Counted from the first letter of the stretch, positions 5,150 to 14,510 are shown. The stretch: 17,102 nt of DNA from Ruminococcaceae bacterium UBA1227 (GCA_002309175.1 DBWX01000016.1:7347-24448), one strand, 5' to 3'. The notes: a model not told the origin generated them from the letters alone. Numbers and translations are program-made.

Positions 5150-6805
5150 ATGGATTTTGAAAAATTGGCGGAGCTTCTGTTCCCTTCCGTGGACAAGACT
5201 CCGGAATACTATGAAGAACTCTACAAGGACAGGGGACTGCCGGAGGGCGCGAGAGTGACACGATTCGCGCCGTCGCCGACGGGCTATCTTCACATAGGTG
5301 GTCTTTTTTCCTGTTTGATATCGAAACTTACGGCCGATGTGTCCGGCGGCAGGTTCTATCTCCGTATTGAGGACACTGACAAGAAGCGCGAGATTGAGGA
5401 CGGCGTGTCCGGAATCATCAAGGGCCTTTCCGACTTCGGAATAGACGTCACGGAAGGCGTGACGGGCTTTGACTCCGAAGTCGGCGACTACGGACCGTAC
5501 ACGCAGTCGAAACGAGCTCCTATTTATCATTGCTTCGCAAAGATGCTCGTGGCACAGGGCCTCGCTTACCCCTGCTTCTGCACGGCTGAGGAACTCGAGG
5601 CCATGCGCGCAGAGCAGGAGGCTGCCGGCGTCACACCGGGATATTACGGAAAATACGCAAAGTGCAGGGAATTGTCACTTGAGGACATAGAGGAGAAGAT
5701 AAAGGCCGGCGTGCCCTATGTCATCCGCCTGCGCTCGCCCGGACGTGAGGACGGCAAGATAACATTTGACGATATGATAAAGGGCAAGATAGAGATGCCT
5801 GAGAATATTGTCGATGTAGTCCTTCTAAAAACCGACGGTATTCCCACCTATCATTTCGCGCACTGCGTCGATGACCACCTGATGCGTACGACACATGTCG
5901 TCCGCGGTGATGAGTGGATCTCCTCCGTGCCCACACACATACAGCTCTTCAAGGCCTGCGGTTTCAGGGTTCCGAAGTATGCGCACATCGCGCCTATCAT
6001 GAAACTTGACGAGGGCGGAAAGAGAAAACTCTCAAAGAGGAAAGACCCGGAGGCTGCCGTGGAGTTCTACAGCGAGCAGGGCTTCCCGAAGGAGTCCGTA
6101 CTTGAGTATCTCTACACTCTGGCAAACTCAAACTTTGAGGACTGGCGCAGGGCAAATCCCGATGCCGCGCTTTCCGACTTCCCGTTCAACCTGAAGAAGA
6201 TGAGTGTCTCGGGCGCACTGTTCGACCTTGTGAAGATGAACGATGTCTCAAAGAACGTTATCTGCAGGAAGAACGCGGACTGGGTGCTCGAGAGAACACT
6301 CGCCTGGGCGAAGGAGTACAATCCCGGCTTTTACGCCCTGCTTGACGCGGACAGGGAAAAGGCGAGAGCGATACTCAACATCGACAGAGAAAATCCCAAA
6401 CCCAGAAAAGATATCGCGAAGTGGGCGGATGTTCCCGACTATGTCGCTTACTTCTATGACTCACTTTACAGACCGGACTATTCCGTGCTTCCCGAGCATA
6501 TAGACAAGGCTGCGGCCGTAGCTGTACTTGAGAAGTACAAAGATGTCTGGAATATTGCGGACGACAAGGACACCTGGTTTGCCCGTATAAAGGATATCTG
6601 TGAGCCTCTGGGCTTCACTCCGAATGTCAAGGAGTACAAGGCGAATCCCGAAGCGTACAAAGGACATGTGGGTGATGTCTCGACTATCATACGCGTGGCC
6701 ATTACATCGCGCACAAATACACCCGATCTTTATGAGATTATGAAGATCCTCGGCGAGGCGGAAGTGAATGCCCGCATTGAGAATATGATAAATGCACTTT
6801 CTTAG
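5150..6805 (+). CDS. gltX: Glutamate--tRNA ligase (GluRS)
   Basis: This 551-residue class I synthetase charges tRNA with glutamate in the cytoplasm. The nucleotide-binding signature is RFAPSPTGYLHIGG (HIGG at 48-51). FYLRIEDTDKKREIEDGV, the GluRS-typical RIEDTD segment, follows. The second signature reads KLSKR (293-297). A CFC...YAKC stretch within PCFCTAEELEAM and GKYAKC looks like the zinc-binding insert of many bacterial GluRSs. The segment after HIGG (LFSCLISKLTADVSGG) and the C-terminal half depart from the common enzyme, so this is a divergent branch somewhat longer than the usual 480-500 residues. The ATG at 5150 is chosen because GGAGAAG (5140-5146) precedes it and a promoter lies just upstream. 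The reading frame stays open back to 4985, but that part would encode a sequence with no GluRS similarity upstream of the promoter. glnS follows after 9 bases. Confidence 0.93.
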   Translation: MDFEKLAELLFPSVDKTPEYYEELYKDRGLPEGARVTRFAPSPTGYLHIGGLFSCLISKLTADVSGGRFYLRIEDTDKKREIEDGVSGIIKGLSDFGIDVTEGVTGFDSEVGDYGPYTQSKRAPIYHCFAKMLVAQGLAYPCFCTAEELEAMRAEQEAAGVTPGYYGKYAKCRELSLEDIEEKIKAGVPYVIRLRSPGREDGKITFDDMIKGKIEMPENIVDVVLLKTDGIPTYHFAHCVDDHLMRTTHVVRGDEWISSVPTHIQLFKACGFRVPKYAHIAPIMKLDEGGKRKLSKRKDPEAAVEFYSEQGFPKESVLEYLYTLANSNFEDWRRANPDAALSDFPFNLKKMSVSGALFDLVKMNDVSKNVICRKNADWVLERTLAWAKEYNPGFYALLDADREKARAILNIDRENPKPRKDIAKWADVPDYVAYFYDSLYRPDYSVLPEHIDKAAAVAVLEKYKDVWNIADDKDTWFARIKDICEPLGFTPNVKEYKANPEAYKGHVGDVSTIIRVAITSRTNTPDLYEIMKILGEAEVNARIENMINALS

Positions 6806-6814
6806 GAGAAGAGA

Positions 6815-8515
6815 ATGGCGGAAGAAATTTTGAATGTTGAAGAGAATTCAACACCGAGTAATTTTATACATGATTTTATAGACGAGGACCTGGAGAAGGG
6901 CGTGTATGACCACGTCCAGACGAGGTTCCCGCCTGAGCCGAACGGCTATCTTCACATAGGCCACGCGAAGGCAATATGCATCAACTGGTTTACGAAGGAG
7001 AAGTACAAGGGTACTTTCAACCTCCGTCTGGACGACACGAACCCGGGCAAGGAGGACATTGAGTACGCCGAGTCAATCCGCGAGGATATAGAGTGGCTGG
7101 TCGAGAGCGAACTGCCTCCGACACTCTACGCCTCGGATTACTTCGACTTCATGTACGAGGTGGCAATACACCTCATAAAGAAGGGCAAGGCTTTCGTGTG
7201 CGATTTAACTCCCGAGCAGATGAAGGAGTACAGGGGCACACTGACCGAGCCGGGCAAAAACAGTCCCTACAGGGACCGCTCGGTCGAGGAGAACCTGGAA
7301 CTCTTCGAGCGCATGACGAAGGGCGAGTTCCCGGACGGAGCGCGTGTCCTTCGCGCGAAGATAGACATGAGCTCGCCGAACATGAACATGCGCGACCCCG
7401 TAATCTACAGAATCGCGCACCTGTCGCACTACAGACAGGGCGACAAGTGGTGTGTATACCCGATGTACGATTTCGCTCATCCCCTGGAGGACGCGAAGGA
7501 GGGCGTTACGCACTCACTTTGCTCACTTGAATTTGAAAACCACCGCCCGCTTTATGACTGGGTGCTTGATGAGGGCGACGTAGCCGAGATGCTCGGCTGG
7601 CAGCGTCCGCGTCAGATAGAGTTCGCGAGACTTAACTTAAACTACTGCGTCACATCCAAGAGACGTTCGCTGTACCTCGTTGAGGGCGGCTACGTCGACG
7701 GCTGGGACGATCCGCGGATGGTCACAATCTCGGGCATGCGCCGCAGGGGCTTCCCCGCAGCCGCCATTCGCGACTTCTGCGAACGCATAGGCGTCTCGAA
7801 GGCCTACTCGGTCGTAGACTTCGGCCTTCTCGAGGCCTGCGTCCGCGACAATCTCAATGTCAACGCGCTGAGAGCCATGGCCGTTCTCCGCCCTTTGAAG
7901 GTTGTCATAGACAACTACCCGGAGGGTAAGACGGAGATTATCGAAGCGCCACTTCATCCGGACAAGCCGGAACTCGGCACTTCAAAGGTCACCTTCTCAC
8001 GCGAGATATATGTCGAGCAGGATGACTTCATGGCAGAGCCGGTGAAGAAGTACTTCAGGCTCTTCCCGGGTAATGAGGTCCGCTTAAAGAGCGCTTACTA
8101 TATTACCTGCAACTCATACGAGACAGATGATGAGGGCAATGTAACCTGCCTTCACTGCACATATGACCCCGAGTCAAGGGGAGGAGAGACACCGGACGGC
8201 CGCAAGGTACGCGGCACCATCCACTGGGTATCTGCCGACAGTGCTGCAAATGTTGAGGTCCGTCTCTATGACAGACTCTTCAATGTTGAGAATCCTTCGG
8301 ACGACTCAAAGGAACTCGGCGAGTATTTAAACCCGAACTCACTTGAGGTTTTGAAAGATTCCGTTGTTGACAGGTCCTTCCTTTCGGGACTGAAGATTGG
8401 TGACACCTTCCAGTTTATGCGCAAGGGCTACTACACGGTGGACAAGTATTCCGACATAGAGGGCGGAAAGATAATATTCAACAGGACTGTTGACCTCAAT
8501 AGTTCATGGAAATAA
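6815..8515 (+). CDS. glnS: Glutamine--tRNA ligase (GlnRS)
   Basis: This 566-residue class I synthetase charges tRNA(Gln) directly. The signature RFPPEPNGYLHIGHAKAI (HIGH at 47-50) has the PPEPNG form diagnostic of GlnRS as opposed to the APSPTG of GluRS. LRLDDTNPGKE, YVDGWDDPRMVTISGMRRRG and the two-barrel anticodon-binding half (VTFSREIYVEQDDFM, IHWVSADSA, RLYDRLF) follow in the usual order. The second signature is VTSKRRS (279-285), where most GlnRSs have V-M-S-K-R; Thr replaces Met but the lysine is kept. The start has AGGAG overlapping the gltX stop, 6 bases before the ATG. It is co-transcribed with gltX, and the MetY gene begins 14 bases after the stop. Length and motifs agree with a complete, working enzyme. 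Confidence 0.95.
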   Translation: MAEEILNVEENSTPSNFIHDFIDEDLEKGVYDHVQTRFPPEPNGYLHIGHAKAICINWFTKEKYKGTFNLRLDDTNPGKEDIEYAESIREDIEWLVESELPPTLYASDYFDFMYEVAIHLIKKGKAFVCDLTPEQMKEYRGTLTEPGKNSPYRDRSVEENLELFERMTKGEFPDGARVLRAKIDMSSPNMNMRDPVIYRIAHLSHYRQGDKWCVYPMYDFAHPLEDAKEGVTHSLCSLEFENHRPLYDWVLDEGDVAEMLGWQRPRQIEFARLNLNYCVTSKRRSLYLVEGGYVDGWDDPRMVTISGMRRRGFPAAAIRDFCERIGVSKAYSVVDFGLLEACVRDNLNVNALRAMAVLRPLKVVIDNYPEGKTEIIEAPLHPDKPELGTSKVTFSREIYVEQDDFMAEPVKKYFRLFPGNEVRLKSAYYITCNSYETDDEGNVTCLHCTYDPESRGGETPDGRKVRGTIHWVSADSAANVEVRLYDRLFNVENPSDDSKELGEYLNPNSLEVLKDSVVDRSFLSGLKIGDTFQFMRKGYYTVDKYSDIEGGKIIFNRTVDLNSSWK

Positions 8516-8529
8516 AGGAGCAAATACCA

Positions 8530-9810
8530 ATGTCAAAAAGAATTGAGACAAAATGCATTCAGGGCGGCTATGTGCCGAAAAACGGCGAGCCGCGCCAGAT
8601 ACCGATAATCCAGAGCACGACTTTCAAGTACGACACCAGCGAGGAGATGGGCAAGCTCTTTGACCTTGAGGCATCGGGCTATTTCTACTCACGCCTCCAG
8701 AATCCGACCTGCGACTATGTCGCGGCCAAGATTGCCGAGCTTGAGGGCGGCACGGCCGCCATGCTCACATCCTCGGGCCAGGCCGCGAACTTCTTCGCAA
8801 TCTTCAATATCGCCTCGGCAGGTGACCATATCGTCTCCAGCACGGCCATCTACGGCGGCACATACAATCTCTTCGCCGTAACGATGAAGAAGATGGGTAT
8901 CGACTTTACGTTTGTCGATCCCGACTGCACGCCGGAGGAACTTGACGCGGCGTTTCAGGAGAACACGAAAGCGCTCTTCGGCGAGACTATCGCCAATCCC
9001 GCGCTTACCGTGCTCGACTTTGACAAATTTGCCGCCGCGGCTCATAAGCACGGCGTGCCTTTAATCGTCGACAATACCTTTGCGACGCCTGTAAACTGCC
9101 GTCCGTTTGAGTGGGGTGCTGACATTGTCACCCACTCAACGACAAAGTACATGGACGGCCACGGCTCAGCCGTCGGCGGAGCCATTGTCGACTCCGGTAA
9201 ATTTGACTGGAATAAATATGCCGATAAATATCCGGGTCTTACAACACCCGATGAGAGCTACCACGGCGTGACATATACCGAGCGCTTCGGTCTTGAGGGC
9301 GCATACATCACCAAGGCTGTCGTACAGCTCATGCGCGACCTCGGTACGGTTCAGTCCCCGCAGAGCGCGTACTATTTAAACCTCGGTCTTGAGAGCCTGC
9401 CGGTCCGCATGGCCCGCCACTGCGAGAACGGCCTCAAGGTTGCTCAGTTCCTTGAGAGCTCCGACAAGATTGAATGGGTAACATATCCCGGCCTTCCCGG
9501 CAACAAGGACTATGCACTCGCTCAGAAATATATGCCCAACGGCACCTGCGGTGTCGTATCATTCGGCGTAAAGGGCGGAAAGGCCGCAGCCGAGAAGTTT
9601 ATGAAGGCTTTAAAAGTCGCGGCCATAGAGACCCATGTCGCGGATGCCCGCACATGCTGTTTAAACCCCGCGACCTCAACACACAGACAGCTCTCCGAAG
9701 AGGAACTCATCGCTGCCGGCGTACCCGCAAACCTCGTCCGCTACTCCTGCGGACTTGAAAACGCGGACGACCTCATAGAGGACCTCGCACAGGCACTTGA
9801 AACAATCTGA
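8530..9810 (+). CDS. metY: O-acetylhomoserine sulfhydrylase (Cys/Met PLP enzyme)
   Basis: This 426-residue PLP-dependent enzyme is expected to join O-acetylhomoserine and sulfide to give homocysteine. Features of the MetY branch include the N-terminal TKCIQGGYVPKNGEPRQIPI, then YSRLQNPTCDYVAAKIAELE, the cofactor segment VDNTFATP, and the Schiff-base lysine Lys206 in HSTTKYMDGHGSAVGG. The length of about 430 residues and the insert after the lysine (FDWNKYADKYPGL) separate it from the shorter cystathionine synthases and lyases of about 380 residues. The ATG at 8530 has AAGGAG (8515-8520) 9 bases before it; an earlier in-frame ATG at 8506 lies inside glnS without a binding site. The neighbour metA, three genes downstream, makes its substrate. 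No S-box or SAM riboswitch lies in the 14-base gap. Confidence 0.92.
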   Translation: MSKRIETKCIQGGYVPKNGEPRQIPIIQSTTFKYDTSEEMGKLFDLEASGYFYSRLQNPTCDYVAAKIAELEGGTAAMLTSSGQAANFFAIFNIASAGDHIVSSTAIYGGTYNLFAVTMKKMGIDFTFVDPDCTPEELDAAFQENTKALFGETIANPALTVLDFDKFAAAAHKHGVPLIVDNTFATPVNCRPFEWGADIVTHSTTKYMDGHGSAVGGAIVDSGKFDWNKYADKYPGLTTPDESYHGVTYTERFGLEGAYITKAVVQLMRDLGTVQSPQSAYYLNLGLESLPVRMARHCENGLKVAQFLESSDKIEWVTYPGLPGNKDYALAQKYMPNGTCGVVSFGVKGGKAAAEKFMKALKVAAIETHVADARTCCLNPATSTHRQLSEEELIAAGVPANLVRYSCGLENADDLIEDLAQALETI

Positions 9811-9827
9811 GACAAGGAACAAAGAAT

Positions 9828-11228
9828 TTGGAAACCAAGCTTAACGGAAAAGAAAAAATAGCCTACGGCCTGGGTGCCGTAGGCAAGGATATGATGTTCA
9901 TGCTCGCCACGAGCTATGTCCTCTACTACTATCAGGATGTGCTCGGGGCCTCGGCGTGGGCGATGGGAATAATCCTGCTCGTGGCCCGCGTCTTTGATGC
10001 TTTCAACGATCCGATCATGGGCGTTATAGCGGCAAAGACGAAGACGAGATGGGGCAAGTTTCGTCCCTGGATTTTAATCGGTACGATAGCAAACCTTCTG
10101 GTTACGCTTCTGCTCTTCTCCGCACCGCCGAAACTTGACGGCAGCGGACTCGTCGTCTATGCCGCAGTATTCTATATACTCTGGGGTGTCACCTACACAA
10201 TGGCGGATATCCCGTTCTGGTCTATTGTGCCGGCTTTTACAAAGCCGGGGCCCGAGCGTGAAAACTTAACGCAGCTCGGCCGCACCTGTGCCACAATAGG
10301 CGGTGCCGTGGTGACTGTCGCCACAATGATGTGCGTCATGGCGCTCGGCAGGGGAGATGAGCGAAGAGGATTCTCAATATTTGCCATTATCATTTCCGTC
10401 TTTACGGGCCTGGTTATCTCATACTTCGCAATTACGGTACGTGAGAAGTCCACGGTGGATATGAAGACCGTGTCCATAAAGGATATGTTCAAGGCCCTGT
10501 TTTCAAACGACCAGGCCCTGACTATGGCACTCACGATAATACTCATAAACTCCGCATTCTACATCACCGCGAACCTCGCCATATACTACTACAAGTATGT
10601 TGTAGGCGGAGCGGGCTGGTATCAGAACTATACGCTCTTTGCGGTTGTGGGAGGCGCCTCGCAGGCCCTGTCCATGATATTTGTCTTCCGCCTGTTGCGT
10701 CGCTTCATGAGGGCGATAACGGTGTTTAAGACGGCCCTGATAGGCGCCGTGGTCGGCTACAGTATCTTCACTGCGATAGTCTTCACCGGCCTGCCTCATC
10801 AGTTCCTTTACATCCCCGCAGTTATTATCTTCACCTGCAACGGACTTCTGTTGGTCCTCCTGACCATCTTCCTTGCGGATTCGGTTGACTACGGAGAGTT
10901 CAAGACGGGAAACAGGGAGGAGTCTGTCGTATTCTCAATCCAGACCCTCGTCGTAAAATTTGCCTCCGGTATCTCTGCCCTCGTGGCCTCGGCCTGCATT
11001 GCGATTTTCCACATAAGCAAGGACACGAGCCACTCGGCCGGAAACCTGCTCACCGGTTCCGATCTCCTCGGACTTCAGGTGACTATCACGATTGTTCCCA
11101 TGCTCATCTTCGCGATAGCCTGCTTTGTCTTTATCAGGCACTACAAGCTGACTGAGGAGAAGATGAAGGAGATTACGGATACACTTTCGCAGAGAAAAGA
11201 AATAATCGAAGACCGAACAGGAGAGTAA
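9828..11228 (+). CDS. GPH-family sugar:cation symporter (MelB-like)
   Basis: This 466-residue integral membrane transporter belongs to the glycoside-pentoside-hexuronide:cation symporter family within the major facilitator fold. The N-terminus KEKIAYGLGAVGKDMMFML and the segment VARVFDAFNDPIMGVIAAKT followed by RWGKFRPWILIG are family hallmarks; the Asp residues in FDAFNDP are where MelB binds its coupling cation. About twelve hydrophobic spans are visible (for example LLVTLLLFSAP, GLVISYFAITV, VVGYSIFTAIVF, MLIFAIACFVFI). The start is a TTG with AAGGA (9814-9818) 9 bases before it. The alpha-galactosidase gene begins 3 bases after the stop, so the likely cargo is melibiose, raffinose or related alpha-galactosides. 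The family is certain; the substrate is inferred from the neighbour. Confidence 0.9.
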   Translation: METKLNGKEKIAYGLGAVGKDMMFMLATSYVLYYYQDVLGASAWAMGIILLVARVFDAFNDPIMGVIAAKTKTRWGKFRPWILIGTIANLLVTLLLFSAPPKLDGSGLVVYAAVFYILWGVTYTMADIPFWSIVPAFTKPGPERENLTQLGRTCATIGGAVVTVATMMCVMALGRGDERRGFSIFAIIISVFTGLVISYFAITVREKSTVDMKTVSIKDMFKALFSNDQALTMALTIILINSAFYITANLAIYYYKYVVGGAGWYQNYTLFAVVGGASQALSMIFVFRLLRRFMRAITVFKTALIGAVVGYSIFTAIVFTGLPHQFLYIPAVIIFTCNGLLLVLLTIFLADSVDYGEFKTGNREESVVFSIQTLVVKFASGISALVASACIAIFHISKDTSHSAGNLLTGSDLLGLQVTITIVPMLIFAIACFVFIRHYKLTEEKMKEITDTLSQRKEIIEDRTGE

Positions 11229-11231
11229 GCC

Positions 11232-13574
11232 ATGATCAGAGCGGAAAACAACAACTTCATTCTCGACACGGCAAACACCACTTACGCTTTTCGCGTGACG
11301 AAGAGCGGACACCTTGAGCATCTCTACTACGGCAGGAAAATCAACATCGACACCGATGACCTTGACGTACTTGTCGAGAAGTGCGAATTCGCGCCGGGCA
11401 ACACCATCAACTACACACAGGACGACCTGTCATTCTCCCTTGAGGACATGTGCCTCGAGATGAGCAGTCTCGGCAAGGGCGATATAAGAGAGCCCTTCAT
11501 CGAGATCATCCATGCTGACGGCGGCACCACCTGTGACTTCCTCTACAGGAGCCACACCATAAAGAAAGAAAACCCGAAACTTCACGGTATGCCTTCGTCT
11601 TATTCGGACGATGTAAAACCCGACCATCTCACGGTCACCCTTGTTGATGAGTATTACGATCTCTGTCTGGAGCTTCATTACTTCGTCTACGAGGACTCAA
11701 ATGTAATAACGCGTTTTTCAAGATTTATAAATAAGTCGCAGGCGCCCGTACGCCTTCGCAGACTTATGTCAAACCAGATAGATTTCTCACGCTCAGGCCT
11801 GCGTTTCACTACATTCACGGGCGCCTGGGTACGTGAGATGAACAAGAACGAGTTTTTGATGAATGCCGGAAAAGCGGTCAACTCCACGCTTGCCGGTGTC
11901 AGCTCGAATAGGGCAAACCCGTTTGTCATGATATCCAACCATACCACCAATGAGGACAAGGGACTGGCCTACGGCTTCAACCTCGTCTACAGCGGCAACC
12001 ACTACGAGGCTGTTGAGGTATCATCCTTCAACAAGACGAGATTTGTCCAGGGAATCAATCCGCAGAATTTCGAGTACTTCGTGGACAAGGGAGAGGTCTT
12101 TGAATCTCCCGAGGCCATAATGACGGTCTCGAAGGACGGCTTCAACGGAATGAGCCAGAATCTGCACAAGTTTATCAGAAATCACATCGTCCGCGGCGAG
12201 TGGAAATTCAAGCCGCGTCCGATTCTCATAAACTCATGGGAGGCCTCATACTTCAAGATCAGTGAGGCGAAACTCATGAAGCTTGCCACAAGGGCAAGGG
12301 CAATCGGAATCGAGCTCTTCGTCATGGATGACGGATGGTTCGGCAAGAGGGACAACGACACTACATCGCTCGGCGACTGGAAGGTCAATCCCGAGAAGTT
12401 CCCCAAGGGCCTGGACCACTTCGTGAAATCCGTGAACAGGATAGGTCTTGATTTCGGTATCTGGGTCGAGCCCGAGATGGTAAGTGTCGATTCCGACCTT
12501 TATCGGGCGCACCCCGACTGGGCTCTTGAAATACCCGGTCACGCCCACTCGGAGGGCAGAAACCAGCGCATACTTGACCTGACACGCGAGGACGTCAGGG
12601 AATACATTATCTCCGCGATGAGCGATGTATTCTCCTCCGCGAAAATATCCTATGTCAAATGGGATATGAACAGAATAATGTCAGACGTATACTCCTCGAA
12701 ACTTCCTCCCGAAAGACAGGGAGAGGTGGCCCACAGATATGTACTGGGTCTTTATGAGATAATGAAGAGGCTCACGACGAAGTTCCCTCATATTCTCTTT
12801 GAGGGCTGCGCCTCGGGCGGCAACAGGTTCGACCTCGGTATTCTCTCATACTTCCCGCAGATCTGGGCATCGGACAATACGGATGCCTTCTTCAGGGTAA
12901 ACTGTATGACGAATTACAGCTACGGCTATCCGATGTCGACACTCACTGCGCATGTCTCGAGTTCACCCAACCATCAGACACTCAGGAACATGCCGCTTGA
13001 GACCCGTTTCAATGTGGCGATATTCGGTGTGTTCGGCTATGAGCTGAACCTTCCCGACCTCTCACTCGCCACACTCACTCAGCAGCTCCGTAAGCAGGTT
13101 TCGTTCTACAAGGAGTACAGGGATGTCCTCCAGTACGGAAACTTCTACAGGGGCCGTCAGGGCAATCTCCATGAGTGGACGGTTGTATCGCCCGACAGGA
13201 ATACCGCTATAGGCATGCTCATGCAGGAACATGCAGAGCCCAATGTCCGCTCACATATCTACCTTGCGCGCGGACTTGACAAGAACAAAGTCTACAGGTT
13301 CGAGGGAAGAACCCAGAAGGTCAATCTGACTTCCTTCGGTGACCTTGTAAATATGATTTCACCCATACACATAAAGAATGACGGACAGCTTCTGCACATA
13401 CTCTCAAAGATTTACAAGCTGCCGGGTGAAGTTGAGGAATACACCGCGTCCGGAGATGTGCTGATGTACGCGGGAGTCAAACTCAAACAGGCGTTTGCCG
13501 GTACGGGAATGAACGACAACACACGTATATTCCCGGACTTCGCCTCACGCCTTTACGTTATGAAAAGCAGGTGA
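11232..13574 (+). CDS. Alpha-galactosidase, glycoside hydrolase family 36
   Basis: This 780-residue hydrolase removes alpha-1,6-galactose from melibiose, raffinose and similar sugars. It has no signal peptide, so it works inside the cell on imported sugars. An N-terminal beta-sandwich domain (to about 320) precedes the catalytic barrel: INSWEASYF, then FVMDDGWFGKRDND, then GIWVEPEMVS. The nucleophile is Asp478 in YVKWDMNR, and the acid/base is Asp548 in WASDNTDAF, preceded by FEGCASGGNRFDLG. These two positions coincide, as I recall the numbering, with those of the Geobacillus AgaA/AgaB enzymes. A C-terminal beta domain follows. The length is normal for the large GH36 enzymes (about 720-750 or more). 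AGGAG lies 8 bases before the ATG. Symbols such as aga, melA, rafA and galA are all in use, so none is given. It is coupled to the GPH transporter upstream; metA follows after 6 bases. Confidence 0.95.
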   Translation: MIRAENNNFILDTANTTYAFRVTKSGHLEHLYYGRKINIDTDDLDVLVEKCEFAPGNTINYTQDDLSFSLEDMCLEMSSLGKGDIREPFIEIIHADGGTTCDFLYRSHTIKKENPKLHGMPSSYSDDVKPDHLTVTLVDEYYDLCLELHYFVYEDSNVITRFSRFINKSQAPVRLRRLMSNQIDFSRSGLRFTTFTGAWVREMNKNEFLMNAGKAVNSTLAGVSSNRANPFVMISNHTTNEDKGLAYGFNLVYSGNHYEAVEVSSFNKTRFVQGINPQNFEYFVDKGEVFESPEAIMTVSKDGFNGMSQNLHKFIRNHIVRGEWKFKPRPILINSWEASYFKISEAKLMKLATRARAIGIELFVMDDGWFGKRDNDTTSLGDWKVNPEKFPKGLDHFVKSVNRIGLDFGIWVEPEMVSVDSDLYRAHPDWALEIPGHAHSEGRNQRILDLTREDVREYIISAMSDVFSSAKISYVKWDMNRIMSDVYSSKLPPERQGEVAHRYVLGLYEIMKRLTTKFPHILFEGCASGGNRFDLGILSYFPQIWASDNTDAFFRVNCMTNYSYGYPMSTLTAHVSSSPNHQTLRNMPLETRFNVAIFGVFGYELNLPDLSLATLTQQLRKQVSFYKEYRDVLQYGNFYRGRQGNLHEWTVVSPDRNTAIGMLMQEHAEPNVRSHIYLARGLDKNKVYRFEGRTQKVNLTSFGDLVNMISPIHIKNDGQLLHILSKIYKLPGEVEEYTASGDVLMYAGVKLKQAFAGTGMNDNTRIFPDFASRLYVMKSR

Positions 13575-13580
13575 TGACAC

Positions 13581-14498
13581 ATGCCAATTAAAATTCCGAC
13601 TGACCTGCCTGCGAAGAAGGTACTCAATTCGGAAAATATATTCGTCATGACGGAGACCAGGGCGGGCAAGCAGGACATCCGTCCGCTTAAAATCCTGCTC
13701 CTCAACCTCATGCCGAAGAAGATTGAGACGGAGACACAACTCTGCCGACTGCTCGGCAATACCCCTTTGCAGGTTGAACTCGAACTCGTAATGCTTCGCT
13801 CTCATGTCTCAAAGCACACGAGCGAGGACCATATGCTCAGTTTCTACAAGCCCTTCGACGAGATCAGGGATCAGAACTTCGACGGCATGATAATCACCGG
13901 AGCCCCCGTTGAACACCTGCCGTTTGAAGAGGTGGACTACTGGGAGGAACTCTGCGAGGTAATGGAGTGGAGTAAGACACACGTCTGGTCCACCTTCCAT
14001 ATCTGCTGGGGAGCACAGGCCGCTCTTTATTATCACTACGGTATAAAGAAGTATGACCTTCCCGAAAAGCTCTTCGGTATCTTCCCGCACAAGGTTGAGA
14101 AGAAGAACTCAATGCTCTTCAGAGGCTTTGACGACATATTCATGGTGCCTCAGTCGCGCCATACGACAATAAGGCGCGAGGATATTGAAGCGCATCCGGA
14201 ACTTCGGATTCTTTCCTCTTCGAAGGAGGCCGGCGTCTACGCCGTCTCGACGAAGAAGGGCCGTCAGATTTTCATAACCGGACACTCGGAATATGACGCG
14301 GACACGCTCTACAACGAATACATCCGCGACCTTGAGGCCGGAAAGCCCATCGATATTCCGAAGAACTATTTCCCCAAAGACAAGGTGACACCCAAACCGC
14401 CCGTCACATGGCGCTCATCGGCCAACCTTCTCTACTCAAACTGGCTCAACTATTTCGTATACCAGGAAACACCGTACGATATTACAAGCATAAAGTAA
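13581..14498 (+). CDS. metA: Homoserine O-acetyltransferase of the MetA (HTS) family
   Basis: This 305-residue enzyme activates homoserine in methionine synthesis. It opens with the family's MPIKIPTDLPAKKVLNSENI. The catalytic residues are Cys142 in TFHICWGAQAA, and His235 and Glu237 in TGHSEYD. Position 111 is Glu (GAPVEHLPF), as in the Bacillus cereus enzyme that uses acetyl-CoA; the E. coli succinyl-CoA enzyme has Gly there. The product should therefore be O-acetylhomoserine, exactly the substrate of the MetY encoded upstream. Databases often label such proteins 'homoserine O-succinyltransferase' by similarity. The binding site AGGTGA overlaps the stop of the alpha-galactosidase gene. The phosphoesterase gene follows after 12 bases. 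The role assignment is firm; the acyl-donor choice rests on one residue plus context. Confidence 0.94.
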   Translation: MPIKIPTDLPAKKVLNSENIFVMTETRAGKQDIRPLKILLLNLMPKKIETETQLCRLLGNTPLQVELELVMLRSHVSKHTSEDHMLSFYKPFDEIRDQNFDGMIITGAPVEHLPFEEVDYWEELCEVMEWSKTHVWSTFHICWGAQAALYYHYGIKKYDLPEKLFGIFPHKVEKKNSMLFRGFDDIFMVPQSRHTTIRREDIEAHPELRILSSSKEAGVYAVSTKKGRQIFITGHSEYDADTLYNEYIRDLEAGKPIDIPKNYFPKDKVTPKPPVTWRSSANLLYSNWLNYFVYQETPYDITSIK

Positions 14499-14510
14499 GG
14501 AGGACTTCTT

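Noticed and set aside
7093..7530. A 145-codon plus-strand frame inside glnS, and similar long alternative frames in the G+C-rich genes
   Set aside because: These lie wholly within clearly identified enzymes, with no binding sites and unnatural composition; they arise from few stop codons in G+C-rich sequence.
8506..8529. Extension of metY by eight codons into the end of glnS
   Set aside because: The ATG at 8506 has no good binding site, while AAGGAG is correctly spaced for 8530, and the family N-terminus begins there.
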